Source: Macrostomum hystrix (lineage: Eukaryota; Platyhelminthes; Macrostomidae). From it: DNA of 64,000 nucleotides. The position numbers and the translations under genes are program-made. Below, piece after piece: positions 45,901-56,919 of the stretch; positions within the stretch are counted from its first letter, which is position 1, and each line of letters opens with the position of its first letter. The notes under the pieces are model-generated. The model had not been told where the DNA came from and searched no databases. It saw only the letters and a program-made list of their open reading frames with translations. The stretch is from contig CATNEN010000039.1 of assembly GCA_950097015.1 (NCBI GenBank), forward strand, positions 4,538,001-4,602,000, written 5' to 3'.

Positions 45901-46992
45901 AATTGTAACATTTCCATATATTGGCAATCTACGAGCTATATGGATCTAGGCACCTCATCAAATCCATTCAGGTCTGATGTACAGCACAGCTGCAGCTGAG
46001 GATTTCACTGCTCGTAAGCTGAAGCAGTGGGGAATGAAGAGTACTGTTCGGGGGGTGAGTGGTAGACAGGTGCCTCTCGCACCAAGGTCCCTGAGCGCGA
46101 TTCTGCTGCATGGCCACATTTATTTGAGGCGCAGCAGCGGAGAGAAGGCTTGGGGGCTTGTCGTGCAATTTACGCCCTTGAGGGCCAACCTCCAAGGCAC
46201 AGTGAAAGTGCACAAAGTGCACAACTTCCAGCTAAATTTATGTAGGCCTCTGCTTTAAGATGGGCTGTGATAATAGGCTACTTCCCCTGGGCAGAGATTC
46301 GAACTCCCGACCTCAATAACCAGCTGTCAATCAACCCGCACGCTTTCTCACCCTCCAGGTGAAGCCTTGTCGGCCATGAGTCGAAATGAGGGATCGCACG
46401 CCGACTGCCAGACGTCGAGCAAACCGACTGGGTCGCAGTAGGTGCCGTCCTGGCAGCGGCTGTCCTGATTGGTGTACGCGTGGAACTGGATCTGCATGTA
46501 GCCCATTGCCTCGGCCTGTGTGGGCGCGAGTTCAATACATGCGACTATGTGGCCCAAAAATGAACTGAAGACAAGGGAGGGAGGGTGCGGCAAGCCAGGC
46601 AGAGAGGGGTGGGTGCGTTCGAAGAAATTGGGAAGAGTTGGAGAATATGGTAATAGGCAATGGGAGAGAAGGAGAATGTGAGAGTGGAGAATGGGAGAGT
46701 GGAGAATGGGAGAGTGGGAAAATGGGAGAGTGGGAGAGTTGGAGAGTGGGAGAGTGGGGAATTGGAGAGTGGGAGAAGGGGAGAGTGGGAAATGGGAGAG
46801 TAGGGAAGGGGAGAGTGGGAGGAGGGGAAGTGATAACGAACGGAGAGTTGATGCTTTTTACAACAGGAGAAGATTTTATGGGATCAGTGGGTTGATCGGC
46901 TCATCTTTCATTGGACTTACCGTATCAGGCAATACGAGGAAACCCGCTGCCATGCAGGCTAGAAACGCACAGAAACTATAATAGTAATTCAT
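42948..46992 (-). CDS. DSL-family Notch ligand with 13 EGF repeats (DSL3)
   Basis: Exons: 46992-46921, 46515-46352, 45891-45771, 45673-45391, 45318-43590, 43377-43234, 42987-42948. 2553 nt, 850 aa, in frame. Intron positions and phases match DSL1 for the MNNL, DSL and EGF exons. The signal peptide lies in its own exon ([16 protein letters not shown]). The DSL domain reads [18 protein letters not shown]. Thirteen EGF repeats are encoded in one 1729-bp exon, eleven of them with the calcium-binding consensus except the first. A membrane span ([17 protein letters not shown]) is followed by a tail of about 65 residues with lysines. Exon 6 (acceptor at 43378) is the least certain; exon 7 fits phase and gives a short end. 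A SINE lies in its second intron. Confidence 0.88.
43327..43540 (-). repeat. Duplicated about 60-bp tail-exon segment in DSL3 intron 5
   Basis: 43540-43470 and 43390-43327 share GGAGCCCGAGGTCAATC and AAACCGAATGAAATCA. The downstream copy is part of exon 6. The upstream copy lies in the intron with its own possible acceptor (GGCTCTAG). Confidence 0.6.
46040..46232 (+). mobile_element. tRNA-derived SINE, copy 3
   Basis: CTCTCGCACCAAGGTCCCTG, GAGCGCGATTCTG, GGAGAGAAGGCTTGGGGGCT and the AGGGCCAACCTCCAAGGCAC body match the other copies. It sits in DSL3 intron 2, antisense to the gene. Confidence 0.75.
46285..46350 (-). repeat. tRNA-like B-box sequence in DSL3 intron 2
   Basis: On the minus strand GGTCGGGAGTTCGAATCTCT preceded by GCGGGTTGATTGACAG. 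It directly adjoins the exon 2 donor. Likely a SINE head or tRNA pseudogene. Confidence 0.5.
46625..46830. repeat. Imperfect purine-rich tandem repeat, DSL3 intron 1
   Basis: Irregular copies of GGGAGAGTGGAGAAT and GGGAGAGTGGGAGAG. Confidence 0.8.
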
Positions 46993-46999
46993 TTTTCGC

Positions 47000-48318
47000 T
47001 ATTGCCAACTTTTGCTCTCAAATTAATTTTAAAAAATCTCTAAGCGCTTCAATATTTTCCTAGGCTGAGTTGCGCTTGACATAAGGCACCTTTCCAGGGC
47101 TCAACCTATTTATAAACGTATTGTCAGAGCACTAAAGCGAATATGTTACGACACTGACAATGAAAAGCCGAAGCTAAAAAACAATAGCAAGTTTATCGCT
47201 AAGCCAGGGTCGCCAAGCATGTTTAGTTTAAAGTCGTGAAAATACTGTATATTGCGAACTGACGCCAATTTCATAGCAGGGTAAATATCTTTTTTCGCTC
47301 CTTGTTTACCTGTATTGCTTCTGTGATTGTTGAGTACGCCTTCATGTTGACCTCACTCTCTTCGCTCATTCTCATCGTATATCTTTCATATCATACCTAG
47401 GTGATCGAAGCACATGACTCGATGAGTCATCAACTTGATCCATCGGAACCCCCCAAAACACCCACCCCACCTCCGCCATTGTTCTGGTTCCCTCAAGCGT
47501 GACGAGCGCTTATAACCTACAAATTTTCTTTTTATTTACGTAAATCCCTTTGTAATTTTCCCCAATTTAATGTGAATTTAATTGTCTCCCAAATGTCCGC
47601 TTCAAGACAAGTATTTTCTATTGTAATTTAGATCATTAATTAGAAAATGTATTAATGATTTCGCTGTTGCGCAACTGTTAAGATTTATCACCCGCGCCCC
47701 CAACTCCCCCCAAGCTTACTGTACAACGTGGGGCCAATCAGAGCTCGGCAGGGCTCGGTTGTACACTGCGCAGGGTCAAAGCTGGGTCAATGGAGACTTT
47801 CCGTCTATCTATCTATCTATTTGCAGGGGGGCCCGGGGCACTTGTCGCACAAGCGACGACGGAGCGGCACGCCCCCAGACCGGCGAACTAGGCGATTTTG
47901 CGCCCATCGCGCCGCCTCCCCTGAGCAGGCACCACACACAGCAGCACAGACCAGCCGGGGAGGGCAGGAGGCACCCAGAATAGGCAGCAGTGTCCCCCAC
48001 CCCAGCCCCACACGCACATAGCAGATCAAGCCGGGGCGGAAGGTTGATAAGAAATCTGTCCTCAGGGGGGGCGGGTGATGAGTGTACACTTATCCAATCG
48101 CGCTGACGGAAGTCCAGAAAGCGCGCGGCGGTGTACACCCGCCATCCAGCCACCCCCCGCAAGGTCTCACGCCCCAGCACCAACGCACACAACTCACACA
48201 ACGCAGAACAGGCACAGAAGGTAGGAGCGAAGCTATTATTTCAAGCTTTGATTGCACGAAATATGGTGCACCTCCGCCGGTCGCTACTGTCCAAACCCCC
48301 CAACAAGTCCCGAAATTA
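47000..48318. other. DSL3 upstream region with a GC-rich patch
   Basis: 47000-47690 is AT-rich and should hold the DSL3 promoter. 47690-48240 is GC-rich, with a CCAAT motif (GCCAATCAG, about 47732), TGTACAC motifs shared with the SINE tail and a short TATC run at about 47810. Overlapping open frames occur on both strands, none recognisable. Confidence 0.4.
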
Positions 48319-48319
48319 A

Positions 48320-48400
48320 TCGTGACTTGAAGGGTGAATCGAACTAGCGTCCTTTGGAGTGCGAGGCAGCGACGTTAGCCGCTGACCCACTCGCCCCTAG
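48320..48400 (-). repeat. tRNA-like sequence
   Basis: On the minus strand GGGGCGAGTGGGTCAGCGGC (A-box-like) and GCTAGTTCGATTCACCC (B-box-like) at tRNA spacing. The acceptor stem does not pair well, so a pseudogene or SINE head. Confidence 0.55.
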
Positions 48401-51400
48401 ACTTTCCGTCACGGTTCACGCGCGTGATGCGCGAACTCTGCTCGATATAATCTCGCTGGTTTCTCTCCCAAAAGCCAGACGTTCGTTCCGCTTTCCCCGA
48501 CGCTTCTTTGGTGTCTTTAGACACGTTCCGGTACCTTCGGACACGCTTGTCCCCTACTAGTCCCCTGCTACTTTCCCCCAAAAACTATCTTACTTCCCCT
48601 TCCCCTAAGTCATCCCCTATCCCCCGAGTCGTTACGGCAAGCCATCGCTCCTGAAAATCAACGACGGTCGACTTTGCGCCCAGCCGCCTGACCCTGACCG
48701 GTTTCAACAAATTTAATCGTCATTTTTTATGCAGCGGCTCGGGTAGTAGCACATTTAAATCATCGAAATCATTAAACATTTTTATTCAAGCAAATCTTGT
48801 CTTGTTTCAAGCCACAGGTTATTCCTTATTTCACATAATTTCTTATTTCACAGTAATGAGCAGAGGGCATCGCTAACTAAATTAGTAAAAAATGAACAAA
48901 AATTACTTGAGCTGCTTGTGTTGGCGAGCTGAGCAAGGAAAAAATGGCTGAAATCAGGGCGCACATCCCTTTCCGAATATTTTAGATAGTAGCAATTTCA
49001 TTACAAATTATAAGCTGCTTGCTTTAAATTGATATTTTAGAAGAATTCACATGTTAATCAATTTAAAGCAAGCAGCTTATAGGTTGTAATCAAATTGCTA
49101 CTATATAAACTTTAATTTTTTAAAGCAGTGAAGCTTGAGGTCTATTTTATATAAAGCTACTTCGTATTATTGCTTATAACGTTTATTTCTTGAAACATAT
49201 CGTAACGCACGCATTTGAAATCGTCAGAAAGGCTAAAATTTTATTAACTAATGTAAGTTGCATTTGATTGAGTATTAACTTAAGTTTGCTTAATGAAAGC
49301 CGCTCAGACAACATGTGTTTGATGATCTCAAAAATACTACGAAGATACACAGACATTGAGTAAAAGGAAAATTATTTTTTTTTTCGTGAGCGAATGTTTT
49401 GGTGGTCTAAGATCATACATTTGTATTATTTATTACATGTATTAGTTTACTTCGTTATATTATTTCATAATTCTACTTTACTTCATTATATAAATTTCAT
49501 GTATTTTCTTACTCTTACCACAACCCTTTCAGCCATTATGGCTGGTCGCCCAGCTGCACCAACAGCTATTTGATCAAAATGGGAGGGTTGCCCTCGCCAC
49601 AGTAATTTTAGTTTAATGTTGTGCTGTATGTAGAGCAGAAAAATCAGAGCCAAATTCATAGAATGCCTACCCTCTACTTAAGCCTAGGTGCAGTTTTTTT
49701 CTACATTTAAAATATTTTCTCTAACTATTTATAATTTGTTGTAGAAGTTTAATCTATAGGCCTATTGACAATTAATTGTCTGTTTTAGATAAATTTAGTC
49801 TTAAGCTATATATAGTTTTCTTGACCTTAATAATTATTTATTAAGTGGTTTGACTTGAGTTGTTTTTTATCAGACTTCTGGTTCCATTTGGCACCATTGG
49901 TCCAAATCAGAAGTCAAGTGACAGCTGGCCAGGTTGGCACCCATCAACATTTTATAGTAAATTCTTAACCTCCACATGGACCAAACTTCAAACTCAAAAA
50001 AGAAAAATTAGTTGTTGAAATTCTTAGAATTTTTAATGTGCAAGTTATTTTTTTAAAATAGAATTCATGATTCCATCAATAATGTTGTCATTCTGATTTT
50101 GGATCACTTTATTGTCTTTATCTAAAAATAAATTAATACTTTTGGCACTAGCCTTATAAACTCAGGGTACCTATGTGGCACAGAATATCTAATTCTGAGT
50201 TGCAAAAAAATTTAGTTTAGCCATATCATATCACCAATTAGACTAAAAACGGTTTCTTAATTTCTTATAATTGTCCTAAAGACAAAAGCTTTTGTCAATT
50301 GCTAATAAAATATAATACTATATTACCTATCTATTATTAATTATTTCTATGCATTGTCTCTGAGAAATTTTGTGTATATCTAATACACAAGTTAGCCCAG
50401 AGCCAGACAACGTTGATCTTGAGTTTTGGTGCAGGTTAGGAGCTCAGAGATGGTAGAGATACCAGTAATCGGCAAACATATAGTTTGATTCCAGTCACTA
50501 TGGGCTAGTTGCAAAACTATTGGCACCAGTTTACTAGAAACCATGAGGGCCACAGATTCATTAGTATTTGTGGGCTATATACAGAGGTGCATATAGGCAA
50601 TAGAGATTGTGTAAAGCTAGGCGTGTCAAGGGCTGCATAAGGTGGGGTGTTAAATGCAATTTATTCTGCCTTGCTAAAGTGCTAAAGTGCATAAGTACAG
50701 TTAATGCTATAGCTACAGCTAAAACTCGGCTATGAGCAAGCAGTGAGATGTACATCGCATGTTTTTTAAAGAAAGTATAGTGCAGCTATGCATTTTTTGC
50801 TTGTTTATTTGTATCATAAATCATTTTGACGTATCAGTTTGATCATCAGTGACTGGCTCTGCCAGAAAAGTGACCGTGTCTGCTACATTATACTGTTGAT
50901 TTGTATGTAATTTTTTCCTTTTGGTTTTTAGTTGGAATTAATATCCTGTTAGTATAGAAGTCATAGATAACATTTTTTCTGCAGTTCTGCTGTAGCTTGG
51001 CGTAAATTTCCTTCCACAAGCTAGATTAACAGACTTACTTATGCTTTTTGAAGAAAACAGTACTATACTACTTTTTTACTACTTCTAGGTGTGAATTATT
51101 ATTTTTGTCCACTGAAACGTTGGAACTACGTTTTCTATGAAAGAAGTGCACACAAAGCACAACCGATCTCATTATCTGTCTCATGTGCAGTTCCAAACTG
51201 CTGCTGGACTGTACTGTGCGTGAGGCAACAATGAAGGTTAGACTTGAAATTCTGTGCTCAGCCACTCAACTCCAGTTTAGTTCTCATTGGCCTGGCACGC
51301 TGCCACTACTGTACCTAGGAAAAAGCGGGCAGAATGAGGTTGGGGGCTAATCTAGTTCTAGAAATTATTTTCATTCATTCACTGCTCTGCTCTCACTCAA

Positions 51401-51797
51401 TATGCTCATTTCTGTCCGTTCTTGTGTAAACATTCTGTCCACTCTGCTAACAAGCCCTGAACTGAGCTAAATCACCTTTATTTACTATTTTACCTGCATA
51501 TTGTGTGCTGTGTCTGTGTTTGTGAGAGAGAGACAGGTAGGCAACCCCAGGGTCTAGTTTCTATGCGGTCTGAACGCTTGATACGTGGCTCGTTGACACG
51601 TTCAAACAGTAGATTGTCTGTAGCGTTAAGTGCCCCCAATCGAATTATACTGTTATTAATCAACCAATCCTACCTGTCTATCTTGCTCTGTAGCCTTCTG
51701 TGTCTGACACTGAATAACTTTGAGCTAGTCCTGCAGTTAAAAGTTCGCTTATTACTTTTACTTTTAAGTAAAATTAAGAGTTTTTTAAGCTTGAGCT
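48400..51797. other. Long gene-free AT-rich region
   Basis: Apart from the hairpin at 48987-49103 I see no gene, RNA or element. The 48400-48700 part is GC-richer, with C-rich phrases. Short frames on either strand have no protein-like character. Confidence 0.45.
48987..49103. ncRNA. Long near-perfect hairpin (miRNA-precursor-like or MITE)
   Basis: The arms 48987-49033 and 49057-49103 are inverted copies matching at 44 of 47 positions, with a 23-nt loop. Size and shape fit a pre-miRNA, a hairpin siRNA source or a very small inverted-repeat transposon. The flanks give no clear target-site duplication. Confidence 0.5.
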
Positions 51798-51950
51798 TCG
51801 GCGGAGAGAAGGCTTGGGGGCTTGTCGTGCAATTTTACGCCGTTAAGGGCCAACCTCCAAGGGCACAGTGAAGTGTACACTGCCTGACGATGAGAAAGTC
51901 AGGGCAGATGTACACACCTGTGAGTGAGAGTATATGCCTGCGTATGGTAT
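51798..51950 (+). mobile_element. SINE, 5'-truncated copy 4
   Basis: Begins within the body (CGGCGGAGAGAAGGCTTGGG) and continues through GTGTACACTGCCTGACGATG and CACACCTGTGAGTG. Head with A and B boxes absent. It lies about 140 bp upstream of the CFDP1 start. Confidence 0.75.
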
Positions 51951-52092
51951 CTAGTCAGCGAAATGGACAGAATTGCCTCCTCGCTGGCTTCGGGTCTAGT
52001 GTCACTAAATGATGTGCCGTTGCCCGCAGCCCTGCTGCAATAATAATAATTTTAAGCATGTAAGCTAATAAGCCTGAATCTATTTCAGCGCA

Positions 52093-53100
52093 ATGACTTC
52101 ATCGAATCAGTTTGATAAGCAGCAGCAGCCGGAGGTCAACTCGGACGACGACTCTAGCGACGATTCCGAGTACGTGCCAGACGAGGCAGAACTAGAAGAC
52201 GACGATCTTGACGATGATAGTCCGGACGATGAGGCTGACGATGATGTCGCTGATGTTGCTGCTTCTGCCAACGGTGACAGAAGGCCGATAAGAAAGCAAA
52301 CAAAGAAGTTAAAAAAGCGTGGCAAAGGCTCTCGGACTGTAGAACAATCAGTCTCAATCAATCGAATCAGGCGAGGCGGCATTCGGCTGGAAGGCGAGGT
52401 TGCTGACAAATCGCCGCTGGTGACTTCTCCGCAGCCACAGCCGCCGCCAGCTAGCGATGTCAGCCAGGAAGATTCGAAGATTGACGAACGCGAAAAGCGT
52501 CGGGCCGACGCTCTCTGGGCTAGCTTCCTGTCGGATGTTCGGCCCGCCGCATCTTCCGCATCGGCTTCGGCGTCTGATGCGGTTGCCAAGGCAACTGTTG
52601 CCAAGGCTGATAACTCTGCTAAAACAGGCACAATTAGTACTTGTGATGAATCAGTAGCGAAAAAAGCTTCGACTACTACTGAATGTCCCACCAGTTCGAG
52701 TAGTAGAGAGCCGGTGCGAACTAAAATATTCGACTTCGCCGGGGAATCCATCGCCGTACCGTTGGCATCGCCGTCTTCATCGTCAGCGCAAACCTCGTCT
52801 TCTGCGTCGGCTGCGAAGCGTCCAGCCGGAGCTGTTGGCAGAGGCGGCGGCGTGACGAGCCTCCTGGACCGGCTGACGAAGCGACCGAAGCTGTCGACGC
52901 TGGAGAAGTCCCGCCTGGACTGGGAATCCTTCAAATCCAATGAAGGCATCGGCGAGGACCTGGCGGCTCACAACAAAGGCAAAGCCGGCTATTTGGAGAG
53001 AAAGGCCTTCCTGGAGCGGGCGGATTATCGGCGCTACGAGCTGGAGCGAGACGCCAGGCTAGCCAGCAGCAGAGGACCACCCGCCGGTGGCAAGTCCTAA
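52093..53100 (+). CDS. CFDP1: CFDP1/BCNT family chromatin-remodelling subunit
   Basis: 335 aa in one uninterrupted exon. The N-terminus is strongly acidic (Asp/Glu runs, about residues 17-55), then a basic patch (KQTKKLKKRGKG), then a Ser/Ala-rich low-complexity middle. The C-terminal BCNT domain (about residues 270-327) has STLEKSRLDWESFKSNEGI, EDLAAHNKGKAGYLERKAFL and RADYRRYELERDARL, the family hallmark. Homologues (yeast Swc5, Drosophila Yeti, human CFDP1) belong to the SWR1/SRCAP complex that exchanges histone H2A.Z. A 3' splice site (TCTATTTCAG) ends 5 nt before the ATG, so an upstream non-coding or trans-spliced leader exon is implied. The stop codon lies inside the first unit of the 46-bp array. 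Confidence 0.93.
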   Translation: MTSSNQFDKQQQPEVNSDDDSSDDSEYVPDEAELEDDDLDDDSPDDEADDDVADVAASANGDRRPIRKQTKKLKKRGKGSRTVEQSVSINRIRRGGIRLEGEVADKSPLVTSPQPQPPPASDVSQEDSKIDEREKRRADALWASFLSDVRPAASSASASASDAVAKATVAKADNSAKTGTISTCDESVAKKASTTTECPTSSSSREPVRTKIFDFAGESIAVPLASPSSSSAQTSSSASAAKRPAGAVGRGGGVTSLLDRLTKRPKLSTLEKSRLDWESFKSNEGIGEDLAAHNKGKAGYLERKAFLERADYRRYELERDARLASSRGPPAGGKS

Positions 53101-53690
53101 GGCCTAGTCAGGGGATTCTAGATCTAGAACCTGAGGCAAGTCCTAAGGCCTAGTCAGGGGATTCTAGATCTAGAACCTGAGGCAAGTCCTAAGGCCTAGT
53201 TAGGGGATTCTAGATCTAGAACCTGAGGCAAGTCCTAAGGCCTAGTTAGGGGATTCTAGATCTAGAACCTGAGGCAAGTCCTAAGGCCTAGTTAGGGGAT
53301 TCTAGATCTAGAACCTGAGGCAAGTCCTAAGGCCTAGTTAGGGGATTATAGATCTAGAACCTGAGGCAAGTCCTAAGGCCTAGTTAGGGGATTCTAGATC
53401 TAGAACCTGAGGCAAGTCCTAAGGCCTAGTTAGGGGATTCTAGATCTAGAACCTGAGGCAAGTCCTAAGGCCTAGTTAGGGGATTCTAGATCTAGAACCG
53501 GGGGGAAGTCCTAAGGCCTAGTTAGGGGATTATAGATCTAGAACCTGAGGCAAGTCCTAAGGCCTAGTTAGGGGATTCTAGATCTATAACCTTTGAGGAA
53601 GTCCTAAGGCATAGTCAGGGGATTCTAGATCTAGAACCGGGGGGAAGTCCTAAGGCCTAGTCAGGGTATTCTAGATCGAGAACCTAAGGA
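53085..53690. repeat. Minisatellite, 46-bp unit, starting in the CFDP1 stop codon
   Basis: About 13 copies of GGCAAGTCCTAAGGCCTAGT then CAGGGGATTCTAGATCTAGA and ACCTGA. The first copy supplies the last codons (Gly-Lys-Ser) and the TAA of CFDP1. The rest would be 3' UTR or flank. Confidence 0.95.
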
Positions 53691-53694
53691 AATA

Positions 53695-54121
53695 TAGCTA
53701 ATTCGCCATCTTGTCTCGAGTACTGTTTTTAATTGATATTTCCAGTTCTGCATACACTAATTATCTGCTTTAATCTATTGAATATGTCAAGTCGGTACAT
53801 GCTTAGTTATAAAGTGCCCAGTGTCATTCATAAGTATCTCAAGTCCCTGCTTCAATTAATGCTATCTGGCTACAATATTTGGCGTTAATTTTCCGGCATT
53901 TTTTGTTTAAATTTTGTCAAGCGTGCGTATCAGACTACTTATCTAAGTAGCCTATACTGCACAGAAGTAAAGCTATTCTTAAAAATAGTCTCGTTTTAAG
54001 TTGTCTTATTTTGTTTTCGCAAAACTGTGTTTTCTGTGAGTCAAGTTCAACTTTCAGCTGGGATTTTAGTTTGAGTTTAGCTCTTTAAATTCTAATTTGC
54101 AGCTATCAGGCTCAATCAGCC
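53695..54121. other. CFDP1 to membrane-protein gene spacer
   Basis: AT-rich. No gene. It ends in a 3' splice site (AATTTGCAG, about 54102) 19 nt before the next ATG. Confidence 0.45.
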
Positions 54122-56198
54122 ATGACCAGTGCCTACCTGAAGAACCTGATGGGCGTGCCCGTTTCCGATGAAGAGTTGGAGAACATCCCGCACCCACACG
54201 TGGAGCTGGCTTTGCACACCACAATTCGCTTTATCCAGGTAAGCTTTCAGTCCAGCCTCGATATGAGTCAGGGGAGAAATTATTTGAGTTTGACAGTGGA
54301 GAGTAAGACAGGGGAGAGATATGGCAGTAGAGAGATGAGACGCAGGATTAAATAATTTCTGAAGTGGCTCAAATCCTTATGGATTCAGTCATCGTCTGAT
54401 AGCATCTAAAAGATTTCTGAAGCCCTTCAAATTTTATCCTCGATGTACCAGCTGATGTCACGAGCACACAACTAAATAACACAAGCCTAAATTCTCTTAT
54501 TACTATTGGAGCTGAGTTTAGAAACAGGGAGAGATAAGAGATGAGACACTGGGACAGATGAGACACTGGGACAGATGAGACACTGAGACAGATGAGACAC
54601 TGGGACAGATGAGACACTGAGACAGATGAGACACTGGGACAGATGAGACACTGGGACAGATAAAACACTGAGACAGATGAGACACTGGGACAGATAAAAC
54701 ACTGAGACAGATGAGACACTGGGACAGATGAGACGGAAGAGATGAGACAAGGGAAGAGTGGAGACACTGGGGCAGATGAGACAGGGAAGAGTGGAGACAC
54801 TGGGGCAGATGAGACGGAAGAGATGAGACAGGGAAGAGTGGAGACACTGGGGCAGATGAGACAGGGAAGAGTGGAGACACTGGGACAGATGAGACAGGGA
54901 AGAGTGGAGACACAGGGACAGATGAGACAGGGAAGAGTGGAGACACAGGGACAGATGAGACACTGGGACAGAAGAGACAGGGGAGAGATGACACAGCATA
55001 GAAGAGGCATATATCAGATAAGTGAGGGACATGAGGCATGGGGCTGTTTACAATTTTTAGATGCTCCGCGCATTCGCGGAATAACTGCTGCTGTGCCACT
55101 TGTTGCACATCAGATCCATCTAGATTAGCTTAATGTAAATAATTTTCTGTTTATCAAAGACCTGAGAGTACATTCTCCCGTGTTGCAGGCCGGCGCCTTC
55201 GTCGGCTCTCTGTTGGCGGCGCCCCTGGCAACGGCTATCGGCGGGCCCCGAACTCTGTCGGACCTGGCCGACCGGGCGCTGCGCTACGGCGTCACCGGGG
55301 CTCGCATCGGCGCCGTTATCGGCCCCCTGGCGTCCGTGATGGCAGTGCGCAAGGAGCCGGAAATTGCCGTGTACGACAGGGTCTACCGGCTCCGCTACCA
55401 CCCCTTCCAGGTCAGGGAGACCGGGACTCGCACCGGCATTGGGATATCTGATTTCTCATGGGTCAACTGACCCCTCTCTTGTATATTCTCCCAGTGGGTC
55501 AACTGACCCCTCTCTTGTATATTCTCCTAGTGGGTCAACTGACCCCTCTCTTGTATATTCTCCCAGTGGGTCAACTGACCCCTCTCTTGTATATTCTCCC
55601 AGTGGGTCAACTGACCCCTCTCATGTATATTCTCCCAGTGGGTCAACTGACCCCTCTCTTGTATATTTTCGAAGGGGGTCAACTGACCCCTCTCATGTAT
55701 ATTCTCCCAGTGGGTCAACTGACCCCTCTCTTGTATATTCTCCCAGTGGGTCAACTGACCCCTCTCTTGTATATTCTCCCAGTGGGTCAACTGACCCCTC
55801 TCTTGTATATTTTCGAAGGGGGTCAACTGACCCCTCTCATGTATATTCTCCCAGTGGGTCAACTGACCCCTCTCTTGTATATTCTCCCAGTGGGTCAACT
55901 GACCCCTCTCTTGTATATTCTCGAAGGGGGTCAACGGACCCCTCTTAAATGCCTCTTAGGTTTCTAGTCGCATTACGCAACCCAGTTTCCCTGGCCGCAT
56001 CCGCAGGTGCGGCACGATCGCTACTTCCTCATCGGGGCCAGCATTGGCGGCGCCAGCAACGGGCCGCAAGGCGCTCTGGTTGGCATTCTCAGCGGCATCG
56101 CTGTGGCCACAGCTTACAATACACTGCTAGCCGGTGGACACGACAAAGCCCCCAAGTATGGCGAGCTGAAGGCGAAGGTGGAGGCCGCTAGACAGTGA
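54122..56198 (+). CDS. Small Gly/Ala-rich membrane protein, copy 1
   Basis: Exons: 54122-54238, 55189-55410, 56007-56198; GT-AG; 176 aa. It shares its layout with the next gene: a short start (M-T-x-A-Y-L-K-N), PHPHVEL / PHPYLEL, a glycine-rich hydrophobic hairpin (AGAFVGSLLAAPLATAIGGP and GARIGAVIGPLASVMA), the conserved YDRVYRLRYHPFQ box, then R-x-D-R-[YF] and two more Gly-rich spans (IGASIGGASNGPQGALVGI), ending KAPKYGELKAKVEAAR. The Gly-zipper spans recall Tim17-like or DUF1757-like proteins. That is an impression, not an identification. Introns carry a 17-20-bp and a 36-bp array. Confidence 0.8.
54530..55000. repeat. Tandem repeat, about 17-20-bp purine-rich unit, intron 1 of copy 1
   Basis: Copies of GATGAGACACTGGGACA, then longer GATGAGACAGGGAAGAGTGG-type units. 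A related seed, GAGAGATGAGAC, also occurs at 37.88 and 60.43 kb beside a shared sequence (TGTACCAGCTGAT, ACAAGCACACAACTAAA) at 54.42 and 60.49 kb. Confidence 0.9.
55455..55945. repeat. Minisatellite, 36-bp unit, intron 2 of copy 1
   Basis: About 13.7 copies of GTGGGTCAACTGACCCCTCT plus CTTGTATATTCTCCCA. The variant GTATATTTTCGAAGGG appears twice, exactly five units apart. About 45-60 bp of unique intron remains at each end. Confidence 0.95.
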
Positions 56199-56199
56199 G

Positions 56200-56915
56200 A
56201 TGGATACTCAACTATGGAATCTATTTTAGCTTTAATTAATGAACCTAATTAACGAGAGCTAACTAGTGTATATTATTCGTTACATTTGTATGTTTCGTTA
56301 AGTATCTTTTTTAGGTCAAAAATATTTTTTATTGTTTCGTTTTTTCGATGGCAAAAATGGCCAAATGATAGAAAAAATTGCTTATAATCAGCCTTTTTAA
56401 CTGCTCCTCTCATAATTGTTTTACTGAATTTGCTTTCAAACAACCAAGTAAAGATGTTTTTAACAGTGTATGTGAGCCATTGCGCAATTTTTATACCATG
56501 CTTATATTTATTGCTATTTAAAATACGTTACTAGGCCATTTTTTCTGATCAAGCTTGCAGCCTTACTGAATTCTAAAATACTTATTACTTATCATTCCAT
56601 ATCTGTTATCACTGTGTACTGTGAATTTTATCAACTATTTATAATTTAACAGTGTTTTCGAAATCCTACTCATAGTAGCAATGCACGTAAACGGCATTCT
56701 TTTTACCTATTCAACAAAAAAGTCTTCATTTGTATCAGTAGAACAGCCAGCAAAAGGTTCCTTATTGTAGATTCCGCTAATGATCCACTTTAATCTGCTG
56801 AATCATGTCAAAAATGTTTTTTAGGAAACTTACACCGTTTTTTCTTTTGATTCAGTTTCAGTTGAAAATTTTTTCTAAATACTGACTTTTCATTTTCTAA
56901 GATTTACTTCGTCCA
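56200..56915. other. AT-rich 3' flank
   Basis: No gene seen. Confidence 0.4.
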
Positions 56916-56919
56916 ATAG

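Noticed and set aside
47728-48330. Open frames of 60-130 codons on both strands in a GC-rich patch
   Set aside because: High GC removes stops in several frames at once; none resembles a known protein.
48320-48400. Functional tRNA gene on the minus strand
   Set aside because: Box-like elements present, but the cloverleaf does not close.
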